This document shows, piece after piece, positions 1 to 6,723 of a stretch of 10,706 bases of DNA (position 1 is its first letter; the number at the start of each line of letters is the position of its first letter). Made by a program: the position numbers and the translations under genes. The stretch lies in the NCBI GenBank assembly GCA_023257975.1, contig JALRAW010000145.1, positions 1 to 10,706 of the forward strand. Reading direction: 5' to 3'. The notes under the pieces were generated by a model. That model saw nothing but the letters and a program-made list of their open reading frames with translations. It had not been told where the DNA came from and did not search any database. The stretch comes from Candidatus Fonsibacter sp. GTDB lineage: Bacteria; Pseudomonadota; Alphaproteobacteria; Pelagibacterales; Pelagibacteraceae.

Positions 1-72
1 ATCCATTGTATAGCATAAACATTTATAATTAATATTATAATACCCACGATTAAATTTATTGAGATTGGACAC
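1..72 (-). other. Window-edge stretch after rpe, possibly the start of another minus-strand gene
   Basis: This is the sequence downstream of rpe up to the window edge. On the minus strand two frames stay open to the edge. One starts with GTG at 72..70, directly after the rpe stop, and reads as a polar, Tyr/Asn-rich peptide. The other contains a GTG at 47..45 and reads as a strongly hydrophobic segment (GIIILIINVYAIQW) that could be a membrane or signal segment. Neither has a clear Shine-Dalgarno sequence, and too little is visible to choose between them. In many alphaproteobacteria a heparinase II/III-like gene and purH lie near rpe or rsmB, but nothing here identifies such a gene. Confidence 0.25.
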
Positions 73-729
73 TTAAGCGCAATTTCTTAATTTTTGGATA
101 TTATCTTTTAAAGAACCAGAAAAAATAGTAGTTCCAGACACCAATATATTAGCACCTGCTTTCACTGCAAGCGGAGCTGTTTCAAAGTTAATTCCTCCAT
201 CAATTTCAATATCAATTTTAAGTTTTTTATCATTAATCATTTTTCTAAGTTCAGAAACTTTAGGTAAAACTTCACTCATAAAACTTTGACCTGCAAAACC
301 AGGGTTCACACTCATAATTAAAATAAGATCTATTTCATTAATAACGTCCATTAAAGCACTAATAGGTGTCTTAGGATTTAAAGAAACGCCTGCTTTTTTT
401 CCTAAGGATTTAATGGTGCTAACAGCTCTTTTTAAATTATCCGTTGCCTCAGGGTGAATGGTAATAATATCTGAACCTGCATCAGCAAATGCTTTAATAT
501 ATTTTTCAACAGGAGAGATCATTAAATGTACATCAAATGGAAGTTTTGTGCATTTTCTGACCATTTTAATAATCGGAGGCCCCATGGTGATATTTTGAAC
601 AAAGTGGCCATCCATAACATCAACGTGAATTAAATCTGCACCTGCTTTTTCTAAATTTTTAATTTCATCGCCTAGAATACTAAAATCTGCCGATAAGATA
701 GAGGGTGATATTTTTATATTTTGTGCCAC
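73..729 (-). CDS. rpe: Ribulose-phosphate 3-epimerase
   Basis: This enzyme interconverts D-ribulose 5-phosphate and D-xylulose 5-phosphate in the cytosolic pentose phosphate pathway. The protein is a single (beta/alpha)8 barrel of 218 aa, the usual family length. Numbered from the GTG start, it opens with PSILSADF (9-16). The expected metal ligands are present: His35 and Asp37 in HVDVMDG, His68 in DVHLMI, and Asp177 in IDGGIN. The phosphate-binding parts are SVNPGFAGQSF (140-150) and VSGTTIF near the C-terminus, where many relatives have VAGSAIF. I chose GTG 729 because it gives a family-like N-terminus (MAQNIKISPS). A TTG at 738 is the only other option, since a TAA lies directly upstream of it. 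Neither has a good Shine-Dalgarno sequence. It follows the YggT-like gene by about 47 bp on the same strand and may be co-transcribed with it. Confidence 0.96.
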   Translation of the reverse strand: MAQNIKISPSILSADFSILGDEIKNLEKAGADLIHVDVMDGHFVQNITMGPPIIKMVRKCTKLPFDVHLMISPVEKYIKAFADAGSDIITIHPEATDNLKRAVSTIKSLGKKAGVSLNPKTPISALMDVINEIDLILIMSVNPGFAGQSFMSEVLPKVSELRKMINDKKLKIDIEIDGGINFETAPLAVKAGANILVSGTTIFSGSLKDNIQKLRNCA

Positions 730-776
730 AGCACACAATTAAATGAATTTAAGAAATTTAAAACGTTTTTTTGTAA

Positions 777-1118
777 TTATTTTTTAAACAAACTTAAGAA
801 GACTTGAGTAAATTCACTTTCCAATGGAAAAGAAAGCATCCCCATTACTGAATAGCCTAGAGCCCAAGGCATAAAATAAAATCTAAACATATAAAAAAAC
901 CAGGCGACATAGAGAGGAATTAAAGGGGGTATGATAAAACTTGGAGTTATGATGTTAAAAGGTTTAATAATTGGATTTGTAAATTTAACGAACATTTTCA
1001 TAAAAAAGAAATTAGAATCTTCCCTTTGAAAGATATTCATCGCTGTTCTACCAATCAGGGTCCACATAATCATTCCCATAATATAATCTAGGATAATTAC
1101 CCAAATTGGAAAATTCAT
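777..1118 (-). CDS. Small integral membrane protein, YggT-like
   Basis: This is a 113-aa, very hydrophobic protein. A first membrane helix covers about residues 4-23. A short basic/acidic stretch (about 29-48) follows, and then one or two more helices across about 62-98. The middle segment FTNPIIKPFNIITPSFIIPP (46-65) resembles the YggT family pattern, in which a Pro-rich PxxxPxxxxxPP region precedes a hydrophobic helix. That match is by eye only. YggT-family proteins are poorly understood inner-membrane proteins that have been linked to osmotic tolerance and cell-envelope or division functions; nothing here shows which applies. The ATG at 1118 has no visible Shine-Dalgarno sequence. The gene lies 60 bp after the symporter, behind a strong hairpin, and 47 bp before rpe. 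It could instead be an uncharacterised lineage-specific membrane protein. Confidence 0.7.
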   Translation of the reverse strand: MNFPIWVIILDYIMGMIMWTLIGRTAMNIFQREDSNFFFMKMFVKFTNPIIKPFNIITPSFIIPPLIPLYVAWFFYMFRFYFMPWALGYSVMGMLSFPLESEFTQVFLSLFKK

Positions 1119-1140
1119 AAAATTTGATTTTTAGAAAGAT

Positions 1141-1167
1141 TCAAGGGGCGAGTAAATCGCCCCTTGA
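1141..1167 (-). terminator. Perfect 11-bp hairpin after the symporter gene (terminator or mRNA 3'-end stabiliser)
   Basis: TCAAGGGGCGA (1141-1151) and TCGCCCCTTGA (1157-1167) form a perfect 11-bp stem around a 5-base loop. It starts 12 bases after the symporter stop and is by far the most GC-rich structure in the intergenic DNA. Read on the minus strand it follows an A-rich run and is followed by ATCTTTCTAAAAAT, which is only a weak U-tract. It may therefore work as a leaky intrinsic terminator, or as a 3'-end stabiliser that leaves the transporter message more abundant than the downstream YggT-like and rpe messages. No plus-strand gene ends near it. Confidence 0.65.
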
Positions 1168-1178
1168 GAAAAAGTTTT

Positions 1179-3089
1179 TTAAGCGTTTCTAATGACAGTT
1201 TTGCCTGAAGCGATTCTCACTTCATCAACCATGTCCATAACAGCTTTTGATTCAGGTTTTGTAACCAAACTTACAGTAACCATGGCAATCAAGCTAACTA
1301 AAGCTCCAGGAATACCAAATCGTAAGTTGTCTACAAATATCCAGTGAATGTCCTTCCAAGGTGTAGCACCCATGAAGAATGTGATGTCTTTATTTGGAAC
1401 ACCAACCCAAACTAGGTAGGCAGTTCCAGCGATAAGACCGCACAACATTCCTGCAATTGCACCCGAACGAGTTGCTCTCTTCCACCATACACCAAGTACG
1501 AGTGGGAAGAACAATCCAGACATTGCAAAGTCAAACGCCCACGCAACGGCTCCTAAGATACCTGTAAGTTTGAATGATGCCATGATGGCAGCTCCAGACC
1601 CAAGGACAATTAAAAGAACACGAGCAACGATTAATCTTTGCTTCACCGAAGCTTTTGGATCAATCATTTTGTAGTAGATATCGTGAGAGATTGCATTAGC
1701 CATAGCAAGAATTAGACCATCCGCAGTTGACATCGCAGCTGCTAATCCACCAGCAGCAACAAGGCCAGAGATCACGTATGGAAGACCTGCTATTTCAGGA
1801 GTTGCAAGAACAACCACGTCTTCGTTCATGAACCATTCGCTTAATTGCAGAATGCCATCATTGTTAAAGTCAACAATCTTTACTTGTCCAACTGCTAACC
1901 AGTTTTTCACCCACTCAATTTGAGTTACGTCAGCAATTTTTTTACCAATAATTGCTGTAGGTACGTTTGGATCCATCAAGCTGATTTTAGACACTGTTGC
2001 AAGCATTGGTGCTGATAAATATAGCAATCCAATGAAGAATAGTGACCAACCAACAGATCTTCTAGCTGAAGTTACGGTTGGAGTTGTGAAGTACCTCATT
2101 AAAATGTGAGGTAAAGACGCTGTACCAATCATCATACAAAGCGCAAGAGAAATATATCTCCAAGCAACTTCATGACCCGCAGGAACTGTTGAGTGACCGC
2201 TTACAATGTATTTAAGCGATGTAGCATTTCCTAGTGCATCACTTGGTATTTTGGCAGCATCTAAGACATCCTTAGTGTGCTTCGTTAGTCCATATTGTTG
2301 TTCAAGTGCGGCAAGTCTTGTTACCTCATCTCCTAACATTATATGTGGAAATATTCCGTAATTGTATTTCCAAGATATCCAGAAGATAGGAATTAGGTAA
2401 GCTATAATTAACACGATATACTGTGCAACTTGCGACCATGTAACAGATCTCATTCCACCAAGCATAGAGCAAAGTAGAATTGTAATTAAACCTGTCCAAC
2501 AACCAAATTCAAATGACACTGGGAAAGCTGGTGTACTTAAAGCTTTCTGTGCAATGCTTCCAGTTGCTGTGATTTGTGCAGTCACATAAGTAAATGATGC
2601 AATTAATAGAATTAATACCGCGCAGAATCGTGCAAAGTTTCCACCGTATCTAGCTCCGATAAAATCTGGAACTGTGTAACATCCAAATTTTCTAAGATAT
2701 GGAGCAAGAAGAGTTGACACTAACACGTATCCACCAGTCCAACCGATTAGGAATGCCATGTAGGTATATCCACCAAAGTAGATACCGCCTGCCATTGCAA
2801 CGAAAGAAGCACCTGACATCCAGTCAGCTGCCGTTGCCATTCCGTTGAATACTGTTGGAACTTTTTTTCCTGCTAAGTAGTATTCATCAACATCCGTTGT
2901 TCTTGAGATCCAACCAATCAATGCATAGATAAAGATTGTGAAACCCACGAACATTAGTCCGATGTTTCTTCCAGATACACCCATTTTCTCAGCGATGCCC
3001 ATCACGATGATGAACAGCAAGAAACCTCCGGTATACGTACCGTAGATTTTAGGTAAATCTTGGATAAATTGTTTAGAAGTTTTAGCCAT
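1179..3089 (-). CDS. Sodium:solute symporter, VC_2705-type large subunit (acetate/monocarboxylate-like)
   Basis: This is a 636-aa inner-membrane transporter of the SSS family (LeuT fold) with about 14 predicted helices. Seen in order: TM1 (about 18-36), TM2 (41-60), a cytoplasmic loop with EYYLAGKKVP, the core motif AADWMSGASFVA (87-98), a GGMRSVTWSQ loop (211-220), and the signature PEIAGLPYVISGLVAAGG (431-448) followed by STADG (454-458), a region that in SSS proteins contributes to the Na+ site. Two long loops (about 241-308 and 368-430) both fall on the predicted periplasmic side; the second holds an EF-hand-type loop. The paired DUF4212 gene marks it as the VC_2705 subfamily, which is related to acetate permease ActP. 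Acetate as substrate is inferred from that relation and the nearby acs. The ATG at 3089 lies two bases after the preceding stop, with GGGAGGA inside that gene as ribosome binding site. G+C is clearly higher than in hemD or folD. Confidence 0.93.
   Translation of the reverse strand: MAKTSKQFIQDLPKIYGTYTGGFLLFIIVMGIAEKMGVSGRNIGLMFVGFTIFIYALIGWISRTTDVDEYYLAGKKVPTVFNGMATAADWMSGASFVAMAGGIYFGGYTYMAFLIGWTGGYVLVSTLLAPYLRKFGCYTVPDFIGARYGGNFARFCAVLILLIASFTYVTAQITATGSIAQKALSTPAFPVSFEFGCWTGLITILLCSMLGGMRSVTWSQVAQYIVLIIAYLIPIFWISWKYNYGIFPHIMLGDEVTRLAALEQQYGLTKHTKDVLDAAKIPSDALGNATSLKYIVSGHSTVPAGHEVAWRYISLALCMMIGTASLPHILMRYFTTPTVTSARRSVGWSLFFIGLLYLSAPMLATVSKISLMDPNVPTAIIGKKIADVTQIEWVKNWLAVGQVKIVDFNNDGILQLSEWFMNEDVVVLATPEIAGLPYVISGLVAAGGLAAAMSTADGLILAMANAISHDIYYKMIDPKASVKQRLIVARVLLIVLGSGAAIMASFKLTGILGAVAWAFDFAMSGLFFPLVLGVWWKRATRSGAIAGMLCGLIAGTAYLVWVGVPNKDITFFMGATPWKDIHWIFVDNLRFGIPGALVSLIAMVTVSLVTKPESKAVMDMVDEVRIASGKTVIRNA
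1836..1871 (-). other. EF-hand-type calcium-binding loop in the symporter
   Basis: Residues 407-418 of the symporter read DFNNDGILQLSE. This fits the canonical 12-residue EF-hand loop: Asp at 1, Asn at 3, Asp at 5, Gly at 6, a hydrophobic residue at 8 and Glu at 12. Counting helices from the known SSS orientation places it in a periplasmic loop between predicted TM9 and TM10, where it would be exposed to outside calcium. The sequence match is direct; calcium binding is inferred. Confidence 0.6.
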
Positions 3090-3091
3090 TG

Positions 3092-3361
3092 TTAATCTTC
3101 CTCCCTATCTTCATCAGAGAAACCAAATTCTCTGTCAATTTTTTCTTGTCGGCTATTTGACCAGAAAATTAATATGATAAACGCCAGCATCGAACCTTGC
3201 GCTGTCATATAATATCCAAGTTTATAACCTAAGAAGCTTGTGCTGTTTAAATCAGCAGCAAACATGAAGACTACTGTTGAGAAGAAGAACCAGATCAATA
3301 ATGTTATGATCATCAGGCGCTTAGTTGCCTGCCAATGAGCTTCCTGTTTTGGTGTAGCCAT
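3092..3361 (-). CDS. DUF4212 sodium:solute symporter small subunit
   Basis: This 89-aa protein has two predicted membrane helices (about 16-36 and 50-68) and a charged, acidic C-terminal tail (SRQEKIDREFGFSDEDREED). The pattern of a Trp-containing first helix, LGYKLGYYMTAQGS before the second helix, and a DREFGF tail fits DUF4212 (TIGR03647), the small partner that accompanies VC_2705-type symporters. Its exact role is not established; a structural or regulatory subunit in the inner membrane is the usual assumption. ATG 3361 is preceded by AAAGGGGGAAACA, a strong Shine-Dalgarno sequence. Its last codons carry the ribosome binding site of the large subunit, which starts two bases after this stop, so the two are very likely translationally coupled. 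It is the first gene of the minus-strand block, reading out of the divergent gap at 3362-3470. Confidence 0.92.
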   Translation of the reverse strand: MATPKQEAHWQATKRLMIITLLIWFFFSTVVFMFAADLNSTSFLGYKLGYYMTAQGSMLAFIILIFWSNSRQEKIDREFGFSDEDREED

Positions 3362-3470
3362 TGTTTCCCCCTTTGTTTATTTGATTTAACACTAGTTGAG
3401 TTGTATTTATTAGTAAAGATGAAATTTTCCTGTAAAACCTAATTTTTCTCGCTAATTTGATACAAAAATT
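3362..3470. promoter_or_regulatory. Divergent intergenic region between the symporter pair and the 208-aa gene
   Basis: This 109-bp gap must hold the start signals for genes in both directions. On the plus strand, TTGATT (3381-3386), a 17-base spacer and TATTTA (3404-3409) make a weak sigma70-like promoter for the 208-aa gene, leaving a leader of about 55 bases. On the minus strand TTTACT followed 17 bases later by TAGTGT is an even weaker candidate for the symporter operon. No clear operator palindrome is visible. Confidence 0.35.
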
Positions 3471-4097
3471 ATGGTCAAACAAGTTATAGGTGTATTAAAA
3501 GATTTTTTAATAAAACCAGTAAAAAAGTTATTTTTAGGGAAAAAGAAAATTTCAAGTTTTAATGATCTTAGAAATTTTGTAAGCGAAAAATCGGCTTATG
3601 TATCTCAATTTACTCTTTATGGATATTTAAGAACAAGAATGGGGGGAATTAATTTTTATAAATCTTTAGATGATTTAGAATTTCAAAAATCAGTTAATAT
3701 TGCAAGGTGGAATATTTATTTAGTTTCGGTTCAAGATTTATTGTTATTTACTTTTTCCTATATCTACAACAAACAAGATAGAAATATTATTACAAATGCA
3801 AATTCATTTTTTAGAGAAATTTTAGAAGAACAAGAACCTTATGGTCTTGCGATTGAATTAAAAAATAAATCTATAAAAGAATTTAGTGAAAGAGTTGAAA
3901 GAGTTAATTGGCATATGGGTTACAAACAGAGACCGTTTGAGAAAAGTTGCGAGGCACTTTTTATTTGGGCTCCTATTGCTGATCAACTTAAAGATTTAGA
4001 TAAAGAAATTGTAGTTAACTCCATGGATGTCCAGTGGCAAAATGTTATGATTGATTTTGTAAAACTTCTTCAACCCCTTAATACAAATGTCAGATAA
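3471..4097 (+). CDS. Uncharacterised 208-aa protein coupled to an SDHAF4-like gene
   Basis: I do not recognise a named family for this gene. The protein is soluble-looking and mostly helical. It has a basic, amphipathic N-terminus (about 1-26, rich in Lys: KPVKKLFLGKKK), then an aromatic/basic segment SEKSAYVSQFTLYGYLRTRM (38-57) that looks like a conserved core. A moderately hydrophobic helix around 83-98 (LVSVQDLLLFTFSYI) follows, then a charged second half with several Trp and Tyr residues (W147, W166, W189). There is no signal peptide, no clear membrane span and no catalytic motif I can name. The ATG at 3471 has no obvious Shine-Dalgarno sequence. Its last 11 bases overlap the start of the SDHAF4-like gene, so the two are probably translated together. 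This suggests, without proving, a link to succinate dehydrogenase or respiratory-complex maturation. Confidence 0.8.
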   Translation: MVKQVIGVLKDFLIKPVKKLFLGKKKISSFNDLRNFVSEKSAYVSQFTLYGYLRTRMGGINFYKSLDDLEFQKSVNIARWNIYLVSVQDLLLFTFSYIYNKQDRNIITNANSFFREILEEQEPYGLAIELKNKSIKEFSERVERVNWHMGYKQRPFEKSCEALFIWAPIADQLKDLDKEIVVNSMDVQWQNVMIDFVKLLQPLNTNVR

Positions 4098-4251
4098 ATT
4101 TAAAAAATATGCAGAGCAATCTTTAAAAGAAGCTGCTGAGAGAAAAAAAAATAAAATTATAATTAAAAAAAAAGAAATAAATGGTCCCAAAGGATTAGAA
4201 CCCACTCGTTATGGAGATTGGGAGACTAAGGGAATAACTTACGATTTTTAG
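4087..4251 (+). CDS. SDHAF4-like succinate dehydrogenase assembly factor (DUF1674), 54 aa
   Basis: This short gene starts with ATG at 4087, inside the end of the upstream gene and in another frame (11-bp overlap), and ends with TAG at 4251. The first half is Lys-rich and low in complexity. The C-terminal 22 residues (33-54) carry the family signature: GPKGLEPTRYGDWE (33-46), then KG and a final TYDF. In mitochondria SDHAF4 (Sdh8) binds the flavinated catalytic subunit of succinate dehydrogenase, limits stray oxidation and promotes joining to the iron-sulfur subunit. Alphaproteobacterial homologues are known as DUF1674 and are thought to do the same. The only signal for its start is the overlap with the partner gene. 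Its stop lies one base from the acs stop on the opposite strand. The identification rests on the C-terminal motif, which is very distinctive. Confidence 0.9.
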   Translation: MSDKFKKYAEQSLKEAAERKKNKIIIKKKEINGPKGLEPTRYGDWETKGITYDF

Positions 4252-4252
4252 A

Positions 4253-6190
4253 TTATTTATTTAACCTGTTATCAATTAAACTTTGTACCACTGTTGGATC
4301 TGCAAGAGTGGATGTATCTCCAAGATTTTCAAATTGATTTTCAGCAACTTTTCGAAGAATCCTTCTCATGATTTTACCAGATCTAGTTTTAGGTAAACCT
4401 GGTGTGTAATGAATAAGATCAGGAGTTGCAAGAGGTCCAATAATTTTTCTAACTAAATCTTTTAATTCTTTAGTAAGTGCATCCGATCCCGTTTCGCCTA
4501 CTTTTAAAGTTACATAACAGTATAAACCTTGGCCTTTAATATCGTGTGGGTAACCAACAACTGCAGCCTCAGCAACTTTTGGATGGGCAACGAATGCGCT
4601 TTCAATTTCAGCAGTTCCAAGATTGTGGCCTGATACAATAATGACATCATCTACTCGGCCGGTAATCCAATAATATCCATCTTCGTCTCTTCTACAACCA
4701 TCCCCAGTAAAGTATTTACCGTCATGCTGTGAGAAATAAGTATCAATAAATCTTTGATGGTCTCCATAAACAGTTCGCATCTGTCCAGGCCAAGAGTCTG
4801 ACATACAAAGTCTACCTTCGCATGCCCCTTTAAGTTCATTCCCTTTTTCATCAACAACAGCAGGCTTTATTCCATAAAATGGTTTTGTTGCAGATCCTGG
4901 TTTTAAATCAATAGCACCTGGTTGAGGGGCTATTAAAATTCCACCCGTTTCAGTTTGCCACCATGTATCCACAATTGGGCAACGAGAGTCGCCTACAACT
5001 TTATGATACCAAATCCATGCCTCAGGATTTATAGGCTCGCCAACGGAGCCTAAAAGTTTAAGAGATTTTCTACTCGTTTTTTTAACCATCGCATCGCCCT
5101 CACGCATTAAAGCTCTAAGTGCGGTTGGTGCTGTATAGAAAATATTTACCTTGTGTTTATCAATCACTTGCCAGAAACGACTTGCATCAGGATAACTTGG
5201 AACTCCCTCAAATACTAAAGTTGTTGCTCCGTTTGATAGTGGACCATAGACAATATAACTGTGACCCGTCACCCAACCAATATCTGCAGTACACCAATAA
5301 ATGTCTCCGTCTTTATAATCAAAAATATATTGGTGTGTCATTGAAGCATAAACCAAGTAGCCACCTGTTGTATGTAAAGCTCCTTTAGGTTTTCCTGTAG
5401 ATCCAGAGGTGTAAAGAATGAATAAAGGATCTTCAGCATTCATTTCTTCAGGTTTGCAAGTTGTTGACATTTTAGATGTAAGTTCATGATACCAAACATC
5501 ACGTTTTGTATCGAAAGGTACATTGCCTCCGGTTCTTTTAAGGACAATACATTTTTTAACATTAGGACATTTTTTTAGTGCTTCATCGATATTCTTCTTT
5601 AAAGGAATAACTTTTTGACCTCTTAGTCCCTCATCAGCTGTTATGACAAATTCTGATTTACAATCTAAAATTCTGTTAACAATTGAGTCAGGGGAAAAAC
5701 CTCCAAATACAACAGAATGAATTGCTCCAATCCGGGTACATGCAAGCATCGCATAAACCCCTTCTGGAACCATCGGCATGTAAATTGTAACTCGATCACC
5801 TTTTTTAACTCCAATTTCTTTTAATCCATTTGCAAGTTTACAAACTTCATCACTTAATTCTTGATAAGTAATATTTTTAGATTCTTTTGGATCATCTCCT
5901 TCAAAAATAATTGCAGTTTGTTTTGCTCTTTTTGGAAGGTGTCTATCAATACAATTATATGAAACATTCGTAGTTCCATCATAGAACCACTTAATGGAAA
6001 CTTTTTTTGTGCTGTAAGTTACGTCTTTAACTTTTGTGTAGGGTTTAAACCAATGAATTCGCTTACCTTCTTCTGCCCAAAATTTTTCATTGTTATTAAT
6101 AGAATCTTTATACTTAGCTTCGTACGAAGATTGATTAATGTAAGAATTTTTTGCCCATTCTGCAGGTACTTTAAAAAATTTGTCGCTCAT
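4253..6190 (-). CDS. acs: Acetyl-CoA synthetase (AMP-forming)
   Basis: This cytosolic enzyme makes acetyl-CoA from acetate, ATP and CoA through an acetyl-AMP intermediate. At 645 aa it is full length for the family. The adenylate-forming motifs appear in order: [11 protein letters not shown] (260-270, phosphate loop); [10 protein letters not shown] (408-417), whose Trp411 corresponds to the residue that restricts the acyl pocket to acetate; YFTGDG with Asp497, which binds the ribose; TGRVDD with Arg512 at the hinge; and PKTRSGK, where Lys606 is the catalytic lysine commonly controlled by acetylation. The ATG at 6190 has AGGGGG five bases upstream, a strong ribosome binding site. It follows the EVE gene by 26 bp on the same strand, so co-transcription with tsaD and EVE is likely. 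The symporter nearby could supply its substrate. No acetyltransferase or deacetylase gene for its control is visible here. Confidence 0.98.
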   Translation of the reverse strand: MSDKFFKVPAEWAKNSYINQSSYEAKYKDSINNNEKFWAEEGKRIHWFKPYTKVKDVTYSTKKVSIKWFYDGTTNVSYNCIDRHLPKRAKQTAIIFEGDDPKESKNITYQELSDEVCKLANGLKEIGVKKGDRVTIYMPMVPEGVYAMLACTRIGAIHSVVFGGFSPDSIVNRILDCKSEFVITADEGLRGQKVIPLKKNIDEALKKCPNVKKCIVLKRTGGNVPFDTKRDVWYHELTSKMSTTCKPEEMNAEDPLFILYTSGSTGKPKGALHTTGGYLVYASMTHQYIFDYKDGDIYWCTADIGWVTGHSYIVYGPLSNGATTLVFEGVPSYPDASRFWQVIDKHKVNIFYTAPTALRALMREGDAMVKKTSRKSLKLLGSVGEPINPEAWIWYHKVVGDSRCPIVDTWWQTETGGILIAPQPGAIDLKPGSATKPFYGIKPAVVDEKGNELKGACEGRLCMSDSWPGQMRTVYGDHQRFIDTYFSQHDGKYFTGDGCRRDEDGYYWITGRVDDVIIVSGHNLGTAEIESAFVAHPKVAEAAVVGYPHDIKGQGLYCYVTLKVGETGSDALTKELKDLVRKIIGPLATPDLIHYTPGLPKTRSGKIMRRILRKVAENQFENLGDTSTLADPTVVQSLIDNRLNK

Positions 6191-6216
6191 TAACCCCCTA
6201 ATTGCTTTTTCTTTTT

Positions 6217-6630
6217 TTAAATTCTACCCATCTTACATATTATTTTCCAGCTTTTTGAATCTATTGGCATTACTGATAATCTGCTCTGTTTTATAAGAGG
6301 AAGGTGACAAATTTCTTTATTTTCTTTTATATCTGCAAGGGAAACGGGTTTCATTAAATCTTTATAATAGGCAACTTTGACTGCCACAAATTTTCCTTCC
6401 TGATCTGTTGGATCAATAAATGCTGGCTTGATAATTTTAACTATTCCAATAATTTTTTTATCTTCATTAGAATGATAAAAAAAACAAAGGTCATTAGACT
6501 TCATTTGTTTTAAATAATTTGCAGCTTGATAATTTCTAACTCCATCCCAAACCGTTCCCTTAGAACCTATTTTTTTTTGATCGTTGAAAGACCATACGGA
6601 GGGTTCTGATTTTATTAGCCAGTAATTCAT
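6217..6630 (-). CDS. EVE-domain (PUA-like) protein
   Basis: This 137-aa protein is a single EVE domain, related to PUA and YTH folds. EVE domains bind modified bases in RNA or DNA in the cases studied; the partner of this bacterial housekeeping type is not firmly known. Family marks seen are the N-terminus [11 protein letters not shown] (1-11), WDGVRNYQA (28-36), the FYHS strand (51-54), GIVKI (62-66) and RLSVMPI (117-123). I chose ATG 6630 because family members begin exactly there ([10 protein letters not shown]). The open frame continues upstream to a TTG at 6696 and an ATG at 6687, which would add up to 22 residues. ATG 6630 has no Shine-Dalgarno sequence, so the extension is not excluded. 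It lies 93 bp after tsaD and 26 bp before acs. In many alphaproteobacteria gpsA and often a YciI gene lie between tsaD and EVE; here neither does. Confidence 0.9.
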   Translation of the reverse strand: MNYWLIKSEPSVWSFNDQKKIGSKGTVWDGVRNYQAANYLKQMKSNDLCFFYHSNEDKKIIGIVKIIKPAFIDPTDQEGKFVAVKVAYYKDLMKPVSLADIKENKEICHLPLIKQSRLSVMPIDSKSWKIICKMGRI

Positions 6631-6723
6631 ATGATTTTTTTTAAATTTAAGGGGTGCCCGTGTCAAAACAAAGCCAAACTTATTCATATAAATCAATGAT
6701 TTTTTAAAATGAATAATATGAAA

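Noticed and set aside
3996..4205. Minus-strand open frame of 69 codons
   Set aside because: It is antisense to the end of the 208-aa gene and the SDHAF4-like gene; its hydrophobic, Phe/Ile-rich translation is the mirror of Lys-rich coding sequence on the plus strand.
4651..4857. Minus-strand open frame of 68 codons within acs
   Set aside because: It lies wholly inside acs in another frame, which has a clear full-length protein with all family motifs.
5119..5388. Plus-strand open frame of 89 codons opposite acs
   Set aside because: It is antisense to the catalytic part of acs, with no start signal and no recognisable domain.
3092..6190. Symporter pair and acs as one acetate operon
   Set aside because: Two plus-strand genes lie between them, so they cannot share one simple minus-strand transcript; the link is functional inference only.
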